Origin: Pseudomonas helvetica
GTDB taxonomy: Bacteria > Pseudomonadota > Gammaproteobacteria > Pseudomonadales > Pseudomonadaceae
Assembly: GCF_039908645.1 (NCBI RefSeq)
Contig: NZ_CP150917.1
Coordinates: 3,297,501-3,361,500, forward strand
Direction of reading: 5' to 3'
Length of the DNA: 64,000 bases
Positions 54,264-63,835 of the stretch are shown one piece after another. A program made the translations under genes and the position numbers. How positions within the stretch are numbered: the stretch's first letter is position 1; the number at the start of each line of letters is the position of its first letter. The notes beneath the pieces were generated by a model, which was not told the origin of the DNA, did not search any database, and saw only the letters and a list, made by a program, of their open reading frames with translations.

Positions 54264-55178
54264 ATGCTGATCGACGAAGAACTGACCCTGAAAAAGCTGG
54301 AAGTGTTCCTGGCGTTCATGCGCACCGGCAACCTGGCCCGTGCGGCGGCCGAACTGCAGACCAGCAACGTCAGCGTGCACCGGGCCATTCACTCGCTGGA
54401 AAGCGCATTGCGCTGCCCGCTGTTCAAGCATGAAGGGCGTAACCTGACGCCGCTGGAAAGCGCCTATGTACTCGAAGAGCGGGCGCAGAAGCTGATTCAG
54501 GATGTGCTCGAAAGCGTGCGCCTGACCCGCGAAGCCGCGGGGTTTTCGGCCGAACGCTTCAAGCTCGGCTCGCTGTATTCGCTGACGGTCAAGACTGTGC
54601 CGCAACTGATCATGGGCCTGAAGATCCGCCGCAGCGAACTCAATATCGACCTGATCCTCGGTTCGAACATCGACCTGCTGTACAAGCTCAAGAACATGGA
54701 AGTCGACGCGATCCTGGTATCCCTGGACGACAGTGTCAACGACCCGGACTGCGAGCAGATCCCACTGTTTTCCGACGACATCTTCCTCGCCACACCGGCC
54801 GATTCACCATTTGCCCAACGGGTTGAAGTCGATCTCGCCGAAGTGCGCAACGAGACCTTCATTACCCTGACCCAGGGCTTCGCCACGCATCAGGACAGTA
54901 TCCGGGTGTTCAAGCAGGCGGGGTTCGAGCCCAAGGTGGCGATGCAGGTCAACGACATCTTCACCCTGCTGAGCATGGTCAGCTCCGGGGTTGGCTATGC
55001 GCTGCTGCCAGGGCGGATTGCGGCGGTGTACGAGAACCGGGTGAAGCTGATCCCGTTGCAGGAGCGCTATCGGTTGCAGCAGCACATTGGGGTGGTGTTT
55101 CTGAAAGCCAAGGAACGCGACCCGAACCTGCTGGCGTTGTTGGCGGAGTGTCGGATGTATGCCAATCGGCAGGCCTGA
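54264..55178 (+). CDS. mdcR: LysR-family malonate regulator MdcR
   Basis: A 304-residue LysR regulator with helix-turn-helix at about 8-65 (KKLEVFLAFMRTGNLARAAA, VHRAIHSLESALRCPLF). It is convergent with the malonate decarboxylase operon and matches the MdcR group in opening and length. It should activate mdc genes in response to malonate. Two start codons lie just upstream (54255 GTG, 54258 ATG); 54264 has better spacing from AAGAG. Confidence 0.85.
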   Translation: MLIDEELTLKKLEVFLAFMRTGNLARAAAELQTSNVSVHRAIHSLESALRCPLFKHEGRNLTPLESAYVLEERAQKLIQDVLESVRLTREAAGFSAERFKLGSLYSLTVKTVPQLIMGLKIRRSELNIDLILGSNIDLLYKLKNMEVDAILVSLDDSVNDPDCEQIPLFSDDIFLATPADSPFAQRVEVDLAEVRNETFITLTQGFATHQDSIRVFKQAGFEPKVAMQVNDIFTLLSMVSSGVGYALLPGRIAAVYENRVKLIPLQERYRLQQHIGVVFLKAKERDPNLLALLAECRMYANRQA

Positions 55179-55192
55179 AACCGAGGCGAGCC

Positions 55193-55285
55193 CATCGCGG
55201 GCAAGCCTTGCTCCTACGGGTCATATGTCGCGCCAAAATCCTGCGGCTTACGCAAAACCAGTAGGAGCAAGGCTTGCCCGCGATG
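55193..55285. repeat. REPIN: pair of inverted REP sequences
   Basis: A 25-base sequence (55193-55217, CATCGCGGGCAAGCCTTGCT onward) recurs as an exact reverse complement at 55261-55285, separated by 43 bases. This is a typical Pseudomonas REP doublet. It sits between the convergent mdcR and mdcM genes, where it can also act as a transcription barrier. Confidence 0.85.
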
Positions 55286-55315
55286 ACGGCATCACAGGCG
55301 AGTCAAATCCTCAAC

Positions 55316-56080
55316 CTAGCCGACAATCCCGCGAACGATGAAGTACAGCAACGACGGCCCCAGCAGGCAGCCCAGCCCAGTATGAAAGGTCGCCGTCAGC
55401 GCCCCATAAGGCACCAACCGCCGATCCGTCGCCGCCAGGCCCGCCGTCACACCGCTGACGGTGCCGGCCAACCCACCGAAGACCATCGCCGAGCGCGGGT
55501 TATCAAGCCCCATCCATCGCGCGGCCATCGGCGTGCCGACCATCACCAGAATCGCCTTGATCAAGCCGGTGGCAATCGATAGCGCGACCACGTCGGAACT
55601 GGCGCCAATCGCCGCGCCCGTCACCGGGCCAACGATGTAGGTCACCGCACCGGCGCCAATGGTGGTCATGCTCACCGCATCGCGATAGCCGAACATCCAG
55701 GCGATGCTCGCCCCGACAATAAACGGCAGCACGGTACCCAGCAGCAGCGCGAGCGCGCCGATCAGCCCGGCCTTGCGTGCTTCGGTGGCCTGCACCTCGA
55801 ACGCCGTGGCGACGATCGCAAAGTCCCGCAGCATGGCGCCTCCCATCAGGCCGATGCCGGAAAACACCGCGACGTCCGCCAGGCCTTTCTGCCCACCGGT
55901 GAGCGTGCCGCCGACCCAGGCCAGCACCAGGCCGATGACGATGGCAATCGCCGAGCCGTGAATCCGTCCGAACGTCAGGCGTTTGGAGAGCACGACGGAG
56001 ATCCACATGATCACCCCGACGAATGCGAACGCGGTGACCAGATCGTTATGTTTCAGACCCGCTTCCATGAGATTCCACAT
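55316..56080 (-). CDS. mdcM: malonate transporter subunit MadM/MdcM
   Basis: A 254-residue membrane protein with about 7 segments, the larger subunit of the MadLM-type malonate:sodium or proton symporter. GIGLMGGAMLRDFAIVATAF and AVTYIVGPVTGAAIG are family-specific. The start at 56080, with GGGAGG 8 bases upstream, is one base from the end of mdcL; the frame opens 17 codons earlier. Last gene of the operon. Confidence 0.9.
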   Translation of the reverse strand: MWNLMEAGLKHNDLVTAFAFVGVIMWISVVLSKRLTFGRIHGSAIAIVIGLVLAWVGGTLTGGQKGLADVAVFSGIGLMGGAMLRDFAIVATAFEVQATEARKAGLIGALALLLGTVLPFIVGASIAWMFGYRDAVSMTTIGAGAVTYIVGPVTGAAIGASSDVVALSIATGLIKAILVMVGTPMAARWMGLDNPRSAMVFGGLAGTVSGVTAGLAATDRRLVPYGALTATFHTGLGCLLGPSLLYFIVRGIVG

Positions 56081-56081
56081 A

Positions 56082-56498
56082 TCAGCGACCTCCCGCTGGA
56101 GCCGTGATCGAGAGACTGTCGACCGGTTCATCCGGCAACGGCTCGCCTTTGTGGGTCCGGCTGATCAGGGCGATAGTGCAACCACAGATCACCACTGAAC
56201 CGATGGCCGCCAACACCGCCACCGGGCCGCCGTGCAAGGCGGCGACAACGTTCTGTTGTGCAGCCATGGCCACCACCACCGGAATGTACATGGCGCCCCA
56301 GAAGCCGACACCCAACTCGCAATCCTTGGTCATGCCGCCGCGCTTGTGCATCCACAGCTTCGCGAAAATCAGCAGGATCATCGCGATACCGACCCCGCCG
56401 ACATTGGACTTGACGCCCAGCAACACGCCGAGCATGTCACCCATGATCACCCCTGCCAGCGTACAGATCGCCAGCAGCGCCACACCGTAAATAATCAT
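56082..56498 (-). CDS. mdcL: malonate transporter subunit MadL/MdcL
   Basis: A 138-residue small membrane subunit with about four segments (first near 2-24), partner of MdcM. AGVIMGDMLGVLLGVKSNVG is the family block. Start is ATG 56498 with GAGGA upstream; the TTG five codons before is the ribosome-site region itself. Malonate uptake feeds the decarboxylase encoded upstream. Confidence 0.9.
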   Translation of the reverse strand: MIIYGVALLAICTLAGVIMGDMLGVLLGVKSNVGGVGIAMILLIFAKLWMHKRGGMTKDCELGVGFWGAMYIPVVVAMAAQQNVVAALHGGPVAVLAAIGSVVICGCTIALISRTHKGEPLPDEPVDSLSITAPAGGR

Positions 56499-56562
56499 TG
56501 TTGTTATCCTCAAAGTGCATCGTCGAAGTTATTGTTTTTGTCCTTCGCAGCGTGAGCGGTGT

Positions 56563-57483
56563 CTAGGGTTGGCGACGTCCCTCCTCACGCAGCAGCGCTT
56601 GCAACGTGTCCAGGCGCGCACCGTCGAAGGCGATCACCGTGCCTTGTTCAAACACCCGTCGGGCCAATCCTGTCAGCACCGCGCCGGGCGGCAGTTCGAT
56701 GTGCAACCGCACGCCACGCTCGTAGGCGCTTTGTACGGTGCCGCGCCAGTCCACCACCCGGCACATGTTGAACGCCAGGTCCTCGCGCAACGCCTCGACC
56801 GAACGGATCGGCCGGGCGCGGCTGCCACTCAGGTAGCCGATTGTCGGTAGCTTCAATGGCACTTTGGCAAACGCCTCGGCCAGTACCTGCGCGGGCTCAT
56901 CGAGCAGTGGGCAATGCGACGGCACGCTGACCGCCAGCCGTTTAGCCAACCCTGCGCCACAGCCTTTGGCCAATTCAGCGACAGCGTTCATCGCCGCATC
57001 ACTGCCGGCAATCACCAGTTGGTTATCGGCATTGATATTGGCCAGGTAAACCGGCGTCTCGCTGCTGTGAACCTGCGCCAGCAAGCCTTCCACGGTCGCG
57101 AGGTCCAGACCGATGATCGCGGTCATGCCGTAGCCCTGCGGCCAGGTCTGTTGCATCAACTCACCCCGCAGGCTGACCAGATGCAGCGCATCGCTGAAAC
57201 GCAACGCACCCGCCACCACCGCCGCCGGGTACGCGCCGATGGATAACCCGGCCACGTAATCCGCAGTACATCCCTGCTGCAACAAGCTGCGCGCCGCCGC
57301 GGTTCCCGCGATCAGCAGACACAACTGAACCGCACGGGTCGACTTCAGCGCCTGGGTGGAATCGAGTAGCAAAACATCTTCGCCCAGCACCTCGCTCGCC
57401 TCGATCACGGTCGCCTTGGGCAAACGATGGAGCATGCCCGGCTGCTGCGCGCCCTGGCCGGGAAACACCAACAGGCTGCTCAC
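56563..57483 (-). CDS. mdcH: malonyl-CoA:ACP transacylase subunit MdcH (epsilon)
   Basis: A 306-residue FabD-type acyltransferase that loads malonyl onto the carrier MdcC to start the catalytic cycle. LLVFPGQGAQQPGM opens the domain, the active Ser is in GLSIGAYPA, and the active His in SVPSHCPLL. Start is GTG at 57483, overlapping the mdcG stop as GTGA; the open frame upstream is not coding. Confidence 0.92.
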   Translation of the reverse strand: MSSLLVFPGQGAQQPGMLHRLPKATVIEASEVLGEDVLLLDSTQALKSTRAVQLCLLIAGTAAARSLLQQGCTADYVAGLSIGAYPAAVVAGALRFSDALHLVSLRGELMQQTWPQGYGMTAIIGLDLATVEGLLAQVHSSETPVYLANINADNQLVIAGSDAAMNAVAELAKGCGAGLAKRLAVSVPSHCPLLDEPAQVLAEAFAKVPLKLPTIGYLSGSRARPIRSVEALREDLAFNMCRVVDWRGTVQSAYERGVRLHIELPPGAVLTGLARRVFEQGTVIAFDGARLDTLQALLREEGRRQP

Positions 57484-58100
57484 GCCATTTGCTCCTGTGG
57501 ATACCAAGGGTCGGTCACCAGCCGTGCTTCGTGGGCATTTTTGAGCAGCACCCGCTGTGCCGGACCGGCCCATTCGCGCAAGGCAACCGCGCCCAGTGGC
57601 GTTTGCAATTGCATATCCACCGGGCACGCAGCGGCGTCCAGCCACGTCAGCAGTTCCCGAGCCTGAACCCGATCCAACGGTTGCGGCGTACGCAGGATCA
57701 AGTCGAGATCGCTGCGCTCATGCAAGGCCGTCACACCACAGGCCAATTCAAACCCGGCGCTGCCACTGACGCCCCAGACCCAACCGCAGGCATCGAGCAT
57801 CGGTCGCAATTGCACCAGGGCCTGCAAGGCCGGCAGATCGCGATCACCCTCGACATGGCAAAGATCTTCCGGTCGAATCCGCTGCCGGATCGCCTCGACC
57901 GCCATCCACGTGGCATAACGTTGCTCGCGCAACGGTCCACGCACACCCACCGCAATCTGATCTTCGGCACTCAAGGCGCGTCGAACCACGACCGGCTGAC
58001 CTTTGCGTGTCACCTCGATAACCCATTGCGGCGCGTCCGTTGGCAACTGCTCCGGGGTCAGTCCCCAGAGCAGGTCATGGGCCAGAAACGCGTTCACCAT
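57480..58100 (-). CDS. mdcG: phosphoribosyl-dephospho-CoA transferase MdcG
   Basis: A 206-residue nucleotidyltransferase that attaches the prosthetic group 2'-(5''-triphosphoribosyl)-3'-dephospho-CoA to MdcC. The nucleotidyltransferase motif GSAGFELACG...ERSDLDLIL (Asp pair about 132-134) is present. Overlaps mdcE by 7 bases and mdcH by 4. Confidence 0.92.
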   Translation of the reverse strand: MVNAFLAHDLLWGLTPEQLPTDAPQWVIEVTRKGQPVVVRRALSAEDQIAVGVRGPLREQRYATWMAVEAIRQRIRPEDLCHVEGDRDLPALQALVQLRPMLDACGWVWGVSGSAGFELACGVTALHERSDLDLILRTPQPLDRVQARELLTWLDAAACPVDMQLQTPLGAVALREWAGPAQRVLLKNAHEARLVTDPWYPQEQMA

Positions 58101-58897
58101 TGCTCACGCAACAGTTGGCGAACCTTGCTTGACGCCGCACGATTGGCCGCCCCCAGACGCGAGCTCAAATCAGCCCCGGTGCTTTCAACGTCGCCAATGG
58201 CCTGGCGTAAACAGTCGCTGACCCGCGCCAGATCGCTCGCGGTCGGCTGCTCGATTTGCTCCACCGTCAGGGTTTCCCAAAGCAAGCCGAGGCTGGCATA
58301 GCTGTCGATGTCATAGGCCATCGGCGGCACGCTGGCGGCCAGCACTTCGAGCTCCTCAACGCTGCGCAAGGTGACCCGCGCAGCCGAGACCTTGCCCATG
58401 GCGTGAACCATTACTCCAGGATCACGCAAGGCAATCAGCCGGTTGGCCTGATAACCGTGGGCCAGAAACGCCCCGGACATCGCCTTGCCCACCAGCAAAC
58501 CAATCACCGCATGCCCGGCCAGTCGTGCACGGGCATAACTGTCCGCAGCAGCGGCCAGCGCCTGGTGGATGCCCAAGGCTTCTTCGCGACGACCGTAGGC
58601 CTGGCTCGGCACATCGACGATGGCGATCAATGCGCGTTTTTGCGGTTTGGCGCGATCGGCTTCAATGACTTCATCCACCGCTTTGGCCAGACCCCAGCCC
58701 TCCAACAAACCGACCTCGCCGTGACGGGCGCGGACAAAGCGGTTCTGCGGATCGGCCACCACCGCGATAAACCGCACGGGCTGCTCGCGCAGCACGCCAT
58801 CGGCGACTTTCAACGAAGCGGGCAATCCGTCGACGACGGTGGCGCCGGCACTCAAGGCGTCAAACCAGTGCAAACCTCTCAGGGAATAACTGCTCAT
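58094..58897 (-). CDS. mdcE: malonate decarboxylase gamma subunit
   Basis: A 267-residue carboxyltransferase-type subunit that, with MdcD, decarboxylates malonyl-S-ACP to acetyl-S-ACP. VDVPSQAYGRREEALGIHQA and VGKAMSGAFLAHGYQANRL are family blocks. Overlaps mdcD and mdcG by a few bases. Confidence 0.93.
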   Translation of the reverse strand: MSSYSLRGLHWFDALSAGATVVDGLPASLKVADGVLREQPVRFIAVVADPQNRFVRARHGEVGLLEGWGLAKAVDEVIEADRAKPQKRALIAIVDVPSQAYGRREEALGIHQALAAAADSYARARLAGHAVIGLLVGKAMSGAFLAHGYQANRLIALRDPGVMVHAMGKVSAARVTLRSVEELEVLAASVPPMAYDIDSYASLGLLWETLTVEQIEQPTASDLARVSDCLRQAIGDVESTGADLSSRLGAANRAASSKVRQLLREQW

Positions 58898-59745
58898 GAG
58901 TGCGCTCCTTGGTACAGATCGCGAACCGTCACCGGCTCGATTTGTGGCACCGCGTCCAGGCGCGCGAGGCGTTGCAGGAAAAGATCCGCCTGGCGACTGC
59001 GCTGTTTAGCGGGTAACCCCTGCTGCAACAACTCGCTGACCTGTTGCTGAATCTGCGCCACGTCATCGGCGACATACCGATCCACCAGTCCACTGGCGAA
59101 CCGTTGCTCGCCGCCGGTCAGGCTCCAGATGAACGGACGGTCGCGTGAGTCGTATTCCTCGATCCCGGCTTCCTGTTCGATCACCTGCGGACCATTAAGG
59201 CCAAGTCGCGCTTCCTGAGTAACCAGCAGATAACTGCACAACCCGGCGGCAATCGACATACCGCCAAAACAACCAACGCTGCCGGCCACCACACCGATCA
59301 CCGGCTGGTACTGGCGCAGATCGACAATCGCCGCGTGAATATCGGCAATCGCTGCCAGCCCGAGGTTGGCTTCCTGCAAACGCACGCCACCGGTTTCCAG
59401 CAACAGCACGGCGCGGGTGGCGATGCCCTTGCGGTTGTCCTCGGCTGCCAGTTCCAGCGCGCCGGCAATTTTCGCCCCGCCGACTTCACCCAGGCTGCCG
59501 CCCTGAAAGGCGCCTTCGATGGCGGCGATCACCACTGGCAAACCGCCGATGCTGCCCTTGGCGATGACCACACCGTCATCGGCTTGCGGCACCACGCCCT
59601 GACGCGACAGCCATGGCGACATGACACGCTGGAACGGGTCGAGCAATTCACGGAAGGTCCCGGCGTCGAGCAAGGCCTTGGCGCGTTGCCGGGCACCGAG
59701 TTCGACGAAGCTGTGTTTGTTGAGCAGCGCTGCACTGTCACTCAT
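58894..59745 (-). CDS. mdcD: malonate decarboxylase beta subunit
   Basis: A 283-residue crotonase-fold carboxyltransferase subunit. AIEGAFQGGSLGEVGGAKI and AGSVGCFGGMSIAAGL form the acyl-binding oxyanion regions. The start at 59745 has GAGGAGA upstream and overlaps the mdcC end by 8 bases; a longer frame begins at 59811 inside mdcC. Confidence 0.93.
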   Translation of the reverse strand: MSDSAALLNKHSFVELGARQRAKALLDAGTFRELLDPFQRVMSPWLSRQGVVPQADDGVVIAKGSIGGLPVVIAAIEGAFQGGSLGEVGGAKIAGALELAAEDNRKGIATRAVLLLETGGVRLQEANLGLAAIADIHAAIVDLRQYQPVIGVVAGSVGCFGGMSIAAGLCSYLLVTQEARLGLNGPQVIEQEAGIEEYDSRDRPFIWSLTGGEQRFASGLVDRYVADDVAQIQQQVSELLQQGLPAKQRSRQADLFLQRLARLDAVPQIEPVTVRDLYQGAHS

Positions 59746-60037
59746 GGCCAATCTCCTCGAAACCTTGTTCCAGACGCAAGCGCACCACGCCTGGCGTGGC
59801 CCCGAAATCATGAATGTCGATGGTCATCGCCGGCGGTGTCTGGCCATCGAACATCCGTGCGAACACATGCTGCCAGCGCTGTTGGCTGCCATTGACCGAG
59901 GTCTGCACCTGGATCGTCAGGGTGCCGGCCTGTCCCGGTTCGAGCAGCACTTCAAGATCGCCCGAGCCGACACAGCCGACCAGCGCCCTGCCCCGCGCCG
60001 GCTGCCCGGCGGGGAATTCAAAGGATAAGGTTTCCAT
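59738..60037 (-). CDS. mdcC: malonate decarboxylase acyl carrier protein (delta subunit)
   Basis: A 99-residue carrier. Ser25 in VGSGDLEV is the attachment site of the dephospho-CoA-based prosthetic group, at the same position as in Klebsiella MdcC. Its stop overlaps mdcD and its start touches the mdcB stop. Confidence 0.94.
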   Translation of the reverse strand: METLSFEFPAGQPARGRALVGCVGSGDLEVLLEPGQAGTLTIQVQTSVNGSQQRWQHVFARMFDGQTPPAMTIDIHDFGATPGVVRLRLEQGFEEIGHE

Positions 60038-60912
60038 CAGAAAGCTCCCTGGATGACGCCGTCGCGGGCTGAGATGCGGTCGATAAACAGACAGGCTGCA
60101 AGCAAATCCGCAGCGCCGCCCGGCGAGGCATTCAACGCAATTAATTGTTGGTCCAGCTCATGCAACCGGCGACGACCGGCCAGGCTGGCGCTGCCGCCCG
60201 CCTCGAGCACCGAGCGGGCGCCGAGTTGCATCGTTTGCAGCCCCTGTTCGCCTGCGCGGTAAAGCACGCAGGTATCGGCGAGCGTGCTCATGATCGCCAG
60301 CAAGGCATCGAGCCGGGCGTTCTGTTCGCCGCTGCCATTGGCGCGGCTACGTTGGAGTTGCGGCAAGCCGAATTGCATCACGGCCGGAAAGCCTAGTTGT
60401 GCCTCTTCCCGAGCGCCTCGCGCCCCGTAACGTTGTGCTACTTGAGCGCCGTGGCTGAACGGCCGTGGCGCATGGCGATCCTCGAGTAAAGCCAGACGCG
60501 CGGCGCGCACAGTGACCGCGCTGGCACCACAGGATTCAGGTTCCAGCGCGGCGGCCGCGACCAACAGGCCCAAGGCCCAGATCGCTCCGCGATGGGTGTT
60601 CACGCCATCGGTGGTGGCCAGCATCGTTTGTTCACCGTCGCGACCGATTTGCCCGAGGGCCTCGCGCAGCGGCAGACCGACTTCGCCAAACGTGATAGCT
60701 GCTTGCGCCATGTCCTTGAAGGCCGGCCACAGCGACAGTGCCGAAGCGTGCATCAGCCCCAGGTGCAAATCGCTGTGGGCACCGTTGCCGCGACGATCGA
60801 CCAGCGCCGGTTTGGGTGACAGGTCGGCTTCGTCGATCAGCGCGTCTACCGCCAGGTCCGCCAGCCGTTCGGCCAGGGTCAGGCGTTTGGGTTGCAGATT
60901 GAGTGCGTGCAT
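60037..60912 (-). CDS. mdcB: triphosphoribosyl-dephospho-CoA synthase MdcB
   Basis: A 291-residue enzyme of the CitG family making the prosthetic-group precursor from ATP and dephospho-Co[21 protein letters not shown] (about 32-51) and [15 protein letters not shown] are signatures. The start at 60912 shares one base with the mdcA stop (TAATG) and has AGGAG upstream; the frame opens 16 codons earlier. Confidence 0.93.
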   Translation of the reverse strand: MHALNLQPKRLTLAERLADLAVDALIDEADLSPKPALVDRRGNGAHSDLHLGLMHASALSLWPAFKDMAQAAITFGEVGLPLREALGQIGRDGEQTMLATTDGVNTHRGAIWALGLLVAAAALEPESCGASAVTVRAARLALLEDRHAPRPFSHGAQVAQRYGARGAREEAQLGFPAVMQFGLPQLQRSRANGSGEQNARLDALLAIMSTLADTCVLYRAGEQGLQTMQLGARSVLEAGGSASLAGRRRLHELDQQLIALNASPGGAADLLAACLFIDRISARDGVIQGAF

Positions 60913-62582
60913 TACCAGCTCCTGAATTTGGCGGGCGGGTTGTACAAGCCACCCGACCACTCCACCAGATCGGCGACGCTTTTCGCCGCCAGCAATTCGC
61001 GGGTGGCGTCGGTGCGGCGGATGCCGAGGTCTTCGGGCAAGGCGATCAGGCCCTCGCGGCGCATCCGCGCAGTGTCTTTGGGGTTATGGCGCAGGCCGAT
61101 GGCGGTGACCCCGGCCACAGCCGCGATCATTGCCTGGCGTTCTTCCAGGGAGCGCGCCTTGTACAAATAGGCGATGCCTTCTTCGGTGAGCAGGTGAGTG
61201 ACGTCGTCGCCGTAGATCATGATCGGCGCCAGCGGCATGCCGCTTTTCTTCGCCACTTCAACCGCATCGAGGGTTTCAACGAAAGTCGGTTTGCCGCCCT
61301 CCTGGAAAGTCTCGACCATTTGCACCACCAGCTTCTTGCCACGTTCGAGCAGCGCTTCGGGGGCATCGTCGTGGCGCATGTCGAGCCAGGCCGGGGTACC
61401 GTGGCGGCGACCACGCGGGTCGTGGCCCATGTTCGGCGCGCCGCCAAAACCGGCCAGGCGTCCACGGGTCACGGTGGAAGAATGGCCGTCGCCGTCCACC
61501 TGCAAGGTTGCACCGATAAACAGGTCCACCGCGTACTGCCCGGCCAGTTGGCAGAACATTCGATTGGAACGCAGGGAGCCGTCGCGACCAGTGAAAAACA
61601 CGTCCGGGCGCGCGGCGATGTAATTCTCCATCCCCAGTTCGGTGCCGAAGCAATGCACGCTTTCGACCCAGCCACTTTCGATGGCCGGAATCAGCGTCGG
61701 GTGCGGGTTAAGGGTCCAGTTGCGGCAGATCTTGCCCTTGAGTCCAAGCGATTCGCCGTAGGTCGGCAAGATCAATTCGATGGCGGCAGTGTTGAAACCG
61801 ATACCGTGGTTGAGCGACTGAACGTTGTGTTTCTCATAAATCCCGCGGATCGCCATCATCGCCATCAGCACATGCACGGGTTTGATGTGCCGAGGGTCAC
61901 GGGTGAACAACGGTTCGATGTAGAACGGCTTGTCGGCCACCACCACGAAATCCACCCAGGACGCGGGGATGTCCACGCGGGGCAACTCGCTGACGTCGTC
62001 CACCAACTGGTTGACCTGGACGATCACAATGCCGTCGCTGAAGGCCGCCGGCTCGATCAGCGCCGGAGTGTCCTCGGTGCTCGGCCCGGTGTAGATATTG
62101 CCGGCACGGTCGGCCATGAAACCGGCCGAGAGCACCACATTCGGAATCAGGTCCACCACCAGTCGGGCGTAGAGCTCGATGTAGGTATGGATCGCGCCGA
62201 TTTCCAGCAGACCATCTTCAAGCAACTGGCTGATGCGCAGACTTTGGGTGCCGGCGAAGGAGAAATCGAGCTTACGCGCGATGCCGCGTTCGAACAGGTC
62301 CAGGTGCTCGGAGCGGCCGACGCTGGGCATGATCATGTGCAGGTCATGCAGCTTGGCCGGATCGGCCTTGGCCAGGGAACGGGAAAGAAAGTCCGCCTGC
62401 TTCTGGTTGTTGCCCTCCAGCACCACGCGGTCGCCAGGCAGAATCAATGCCTCCAGCGCCGCAACGATCTTGTCGGTGGGCAACACCACGCCATCGGCGA
62501 GACCCCGCACCTGCTCCAGGCGACGCTGTTTTTCACTGCGCCGCCGCGTCCAGCGCGAGTCGGGGGATATTGTTGTTGTCAT
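60912..62582 (-). CDS. mdcA: malonate decarboxylase alpha subunit (acetyl-S-ACP:malonate ACP transferase)
   Basis: A 556-residue CoA-transferase-like subunit that swaps acetyl for malonyl on Mdc[39 protein letters not shown] and [20 protein letters not shown] are strongly conserved blocks. First gene of the operon. ATG 62582 has GGAG 6 bases upstream. Confidence 0.95.
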   Translation of the reverse strand: MTTTISPDSRWTRRRSEKQRRLEQVRGLADGVVLPTDKIVAALEALILPGDRVVLEGNNQKQADFLSRSLAKADPAKLHDLHMIMPSVGRSEHLDLFERGIARKLDFSFAGTQSLRISQLLEDGLLEIGAIHTYIELYARLVVDLIPNVVLSAGFMADRAGNIYTGPSTEDTPALIEPAAFSDGIVIVQVNQLVDDVSELPRVDIPASWVDFVVVADKPFYIEPLFTRDPRHIKPVHVLMAMMAIRGIYEKHNVQSLNHGIGFNTAAIELILPTYGESLGLKGKICRNWTLNPHPTLIPAIESGWVESVHCFGTELGMENYIAARPDVFFTGRDGSLRSNRMFCQLAGQYAVDLFIGATLQVDGDGHSSTVTRGRLAGFGGAPNMGHDPRGRRHGTPAWLDMRHDDAPEALLERGKKLVVQMVETFQEGGKPTFVETLDAVEVAKKSGMPLAPIMIYGDDVTHLLTEEGIAYLYKARSLEERQAMIAAVAGVTAIGLRHNPKDTARMRREGLIALPEDLGIRRTDATRELLAAKSVADLVEWSGGLYNPPAKFRSW

Positions 62583-62804
62583 GCTCACTCCACGGGTTCG
62601 CTTTTGTGGAGTTACCTTAGGAGCTAACGGAGGGAGGCATCAATCAAGATGAGCGGCGAACCGTTACGCTCAAGTTAACGTTTTCCATGAAAGCCACGAT
62701 GAGTGAGGTACGCCGCATGGACTGCTCGTCCACGTCGATTGCTGTTTTGAAACCATTACCTGCTACTGTCTTTCACTCCCGCTGCGCCGCATGTGGAATT
62801 ATCA

Positions 62805-63770
62805 ATGACAAAACTGATGCCAATGGATAATCAAACGCCTGATCCTCAATCTGTCTGTAGTCCCATTACCAGCAGCGCGATTTTCATCGTCGCCACACTA
62901 GCGCCTGGGAATGAATCTGCCGCTAAAGTGCGGGCCTGGTGCGCAGACGTCGCGGCCCTCACGCGATCGGTCGGTAAACGTGCTCCCTCGGGCAATTTGT
63001 CGTGTGTCTGCGGCATCGGTTCCAGTGCCTGGGATACCTTGTTCGGCAGCCCGCGTCCCGCCTCTTTGCATCCATTCCGCGAGTTCGGTGTAGAGGGACG
63101 TCGAGCCGTCGCAACGCCGGGCGACATTTTGCTGCACATTCGTGCGGATCAAATGGACCTCTGTTTCGAATTGGCGACGCAATTGCTCTCAGCGCTTGGC
63201 GATGCAGTCTCGGTCGTTGATGAAGTTCAGGGTTTCCGTTATTTCGACATGCGCAGCATGGTCGGTTTTGTCGACGGCACCGAAAACCCGGTCGGTCGCC
63301 ATGCTGTCGACTTCACGATCATTGGTGATGAAGACCCGTCGTATAGCGGTGGCAGCTATGTGCTGGTACAGAAATACCTGCACAAGATGAGCGCGTGGAA
63401 CGAGTTATCCGTCGAGGCTCAGGAACGCATTATCGGACGCAAAAAACTCTCCGATATCGAACTCGATGACTCGGTCAAACCGAGCTGTTCGCACAGCTCC
63501 TTGACGACCATCACCAAGGACGGACAGGAAGTGAAAATCCTGCGCGATAACATGCCGTTCGGTCGGCCAGGCGCAGGCGAGTTCGGTACCTACTTCATCG
63601 GCTATGCGCGCTCCCCAGAACCGATCGAGCAGATGCTCGAGAACATGTTTGTCGGCAGACCCGCGGGCAACTATGACCGGTTGCTCGATTTCAGCACGGC
63701 GGTCACCGGAGGCTTGTTCTTCGTTCCGTCAGCAGACCTGCTCGAAGAGCTCGCTGATCGCGAGCCTTAG
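62805..63770 (+). CDS. DyP-type peroxidase
   Basis: A 321-residue haem peroxidase of the dye-decolourising type (P/YfeX-like class). The diagnostic GxxDG motif is GFVDGTENP (about residue 150), the proximal haem His is in the C-terminal half and the distal Arg in the FGTYFIGYARSP region. No Tat signal is seen, so it is cytoplasmic. A GTG at 62793 is possible; ATG 62805 is preferred. Followed by a strong terminator. Confidence 0.9.
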   Translation: MTKLMPMDNQTPDPQSVCSPITSSAIFIVATLAPGNESAAKVRAWCADVAALTRSVGKRAPSGNLSCVCGIGSSAWDTLFGSPRPASLHPFREFGVEGRRAVATPGDILLHIRADQMDLCFELATQLLSALGDAVSVVDEVQGFRYFDMRSMVGFVDGTENPVGRHAVDFTIIGDEDPSYSGGSYVLVQKYLHKMSAWNELSVEAQERIIGRKKLSDIELDDSVKPSCSHSSLTTITKDGQEVKILRDNMPFGRPGAGEFGTYFIGYARSPEPIEQMLENMFVGRPAGNYDRLLDFSTAVTGGLFFVPSADLLEELADREP

Positions 63771-63780
63771 GCCATTGGTA

Positions 63781-63819
63781 AAAAAAGGCCCGGCGCGAAA
63801 GATCGCGCCGGGCCTTTAT
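63781..63819. terminator. strong intrinsic terminator after DyP peroxidase
   Basis: An 11-bp perfect GC-rich stem (63787-63797 with 63804-63814) around a six-base loop, preceded by six A and followed by TTTAT. It also serves the minus-strand DUF2474-like gene that converges on it. Confidence 0.88.
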
Positions 63820-63835
63820 CGTATGAAACCAGTCA

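Noticed and set aside
60903..62627. 574-codon plus-strand frame
   Set aside because: Antisense shadow of mdcA.
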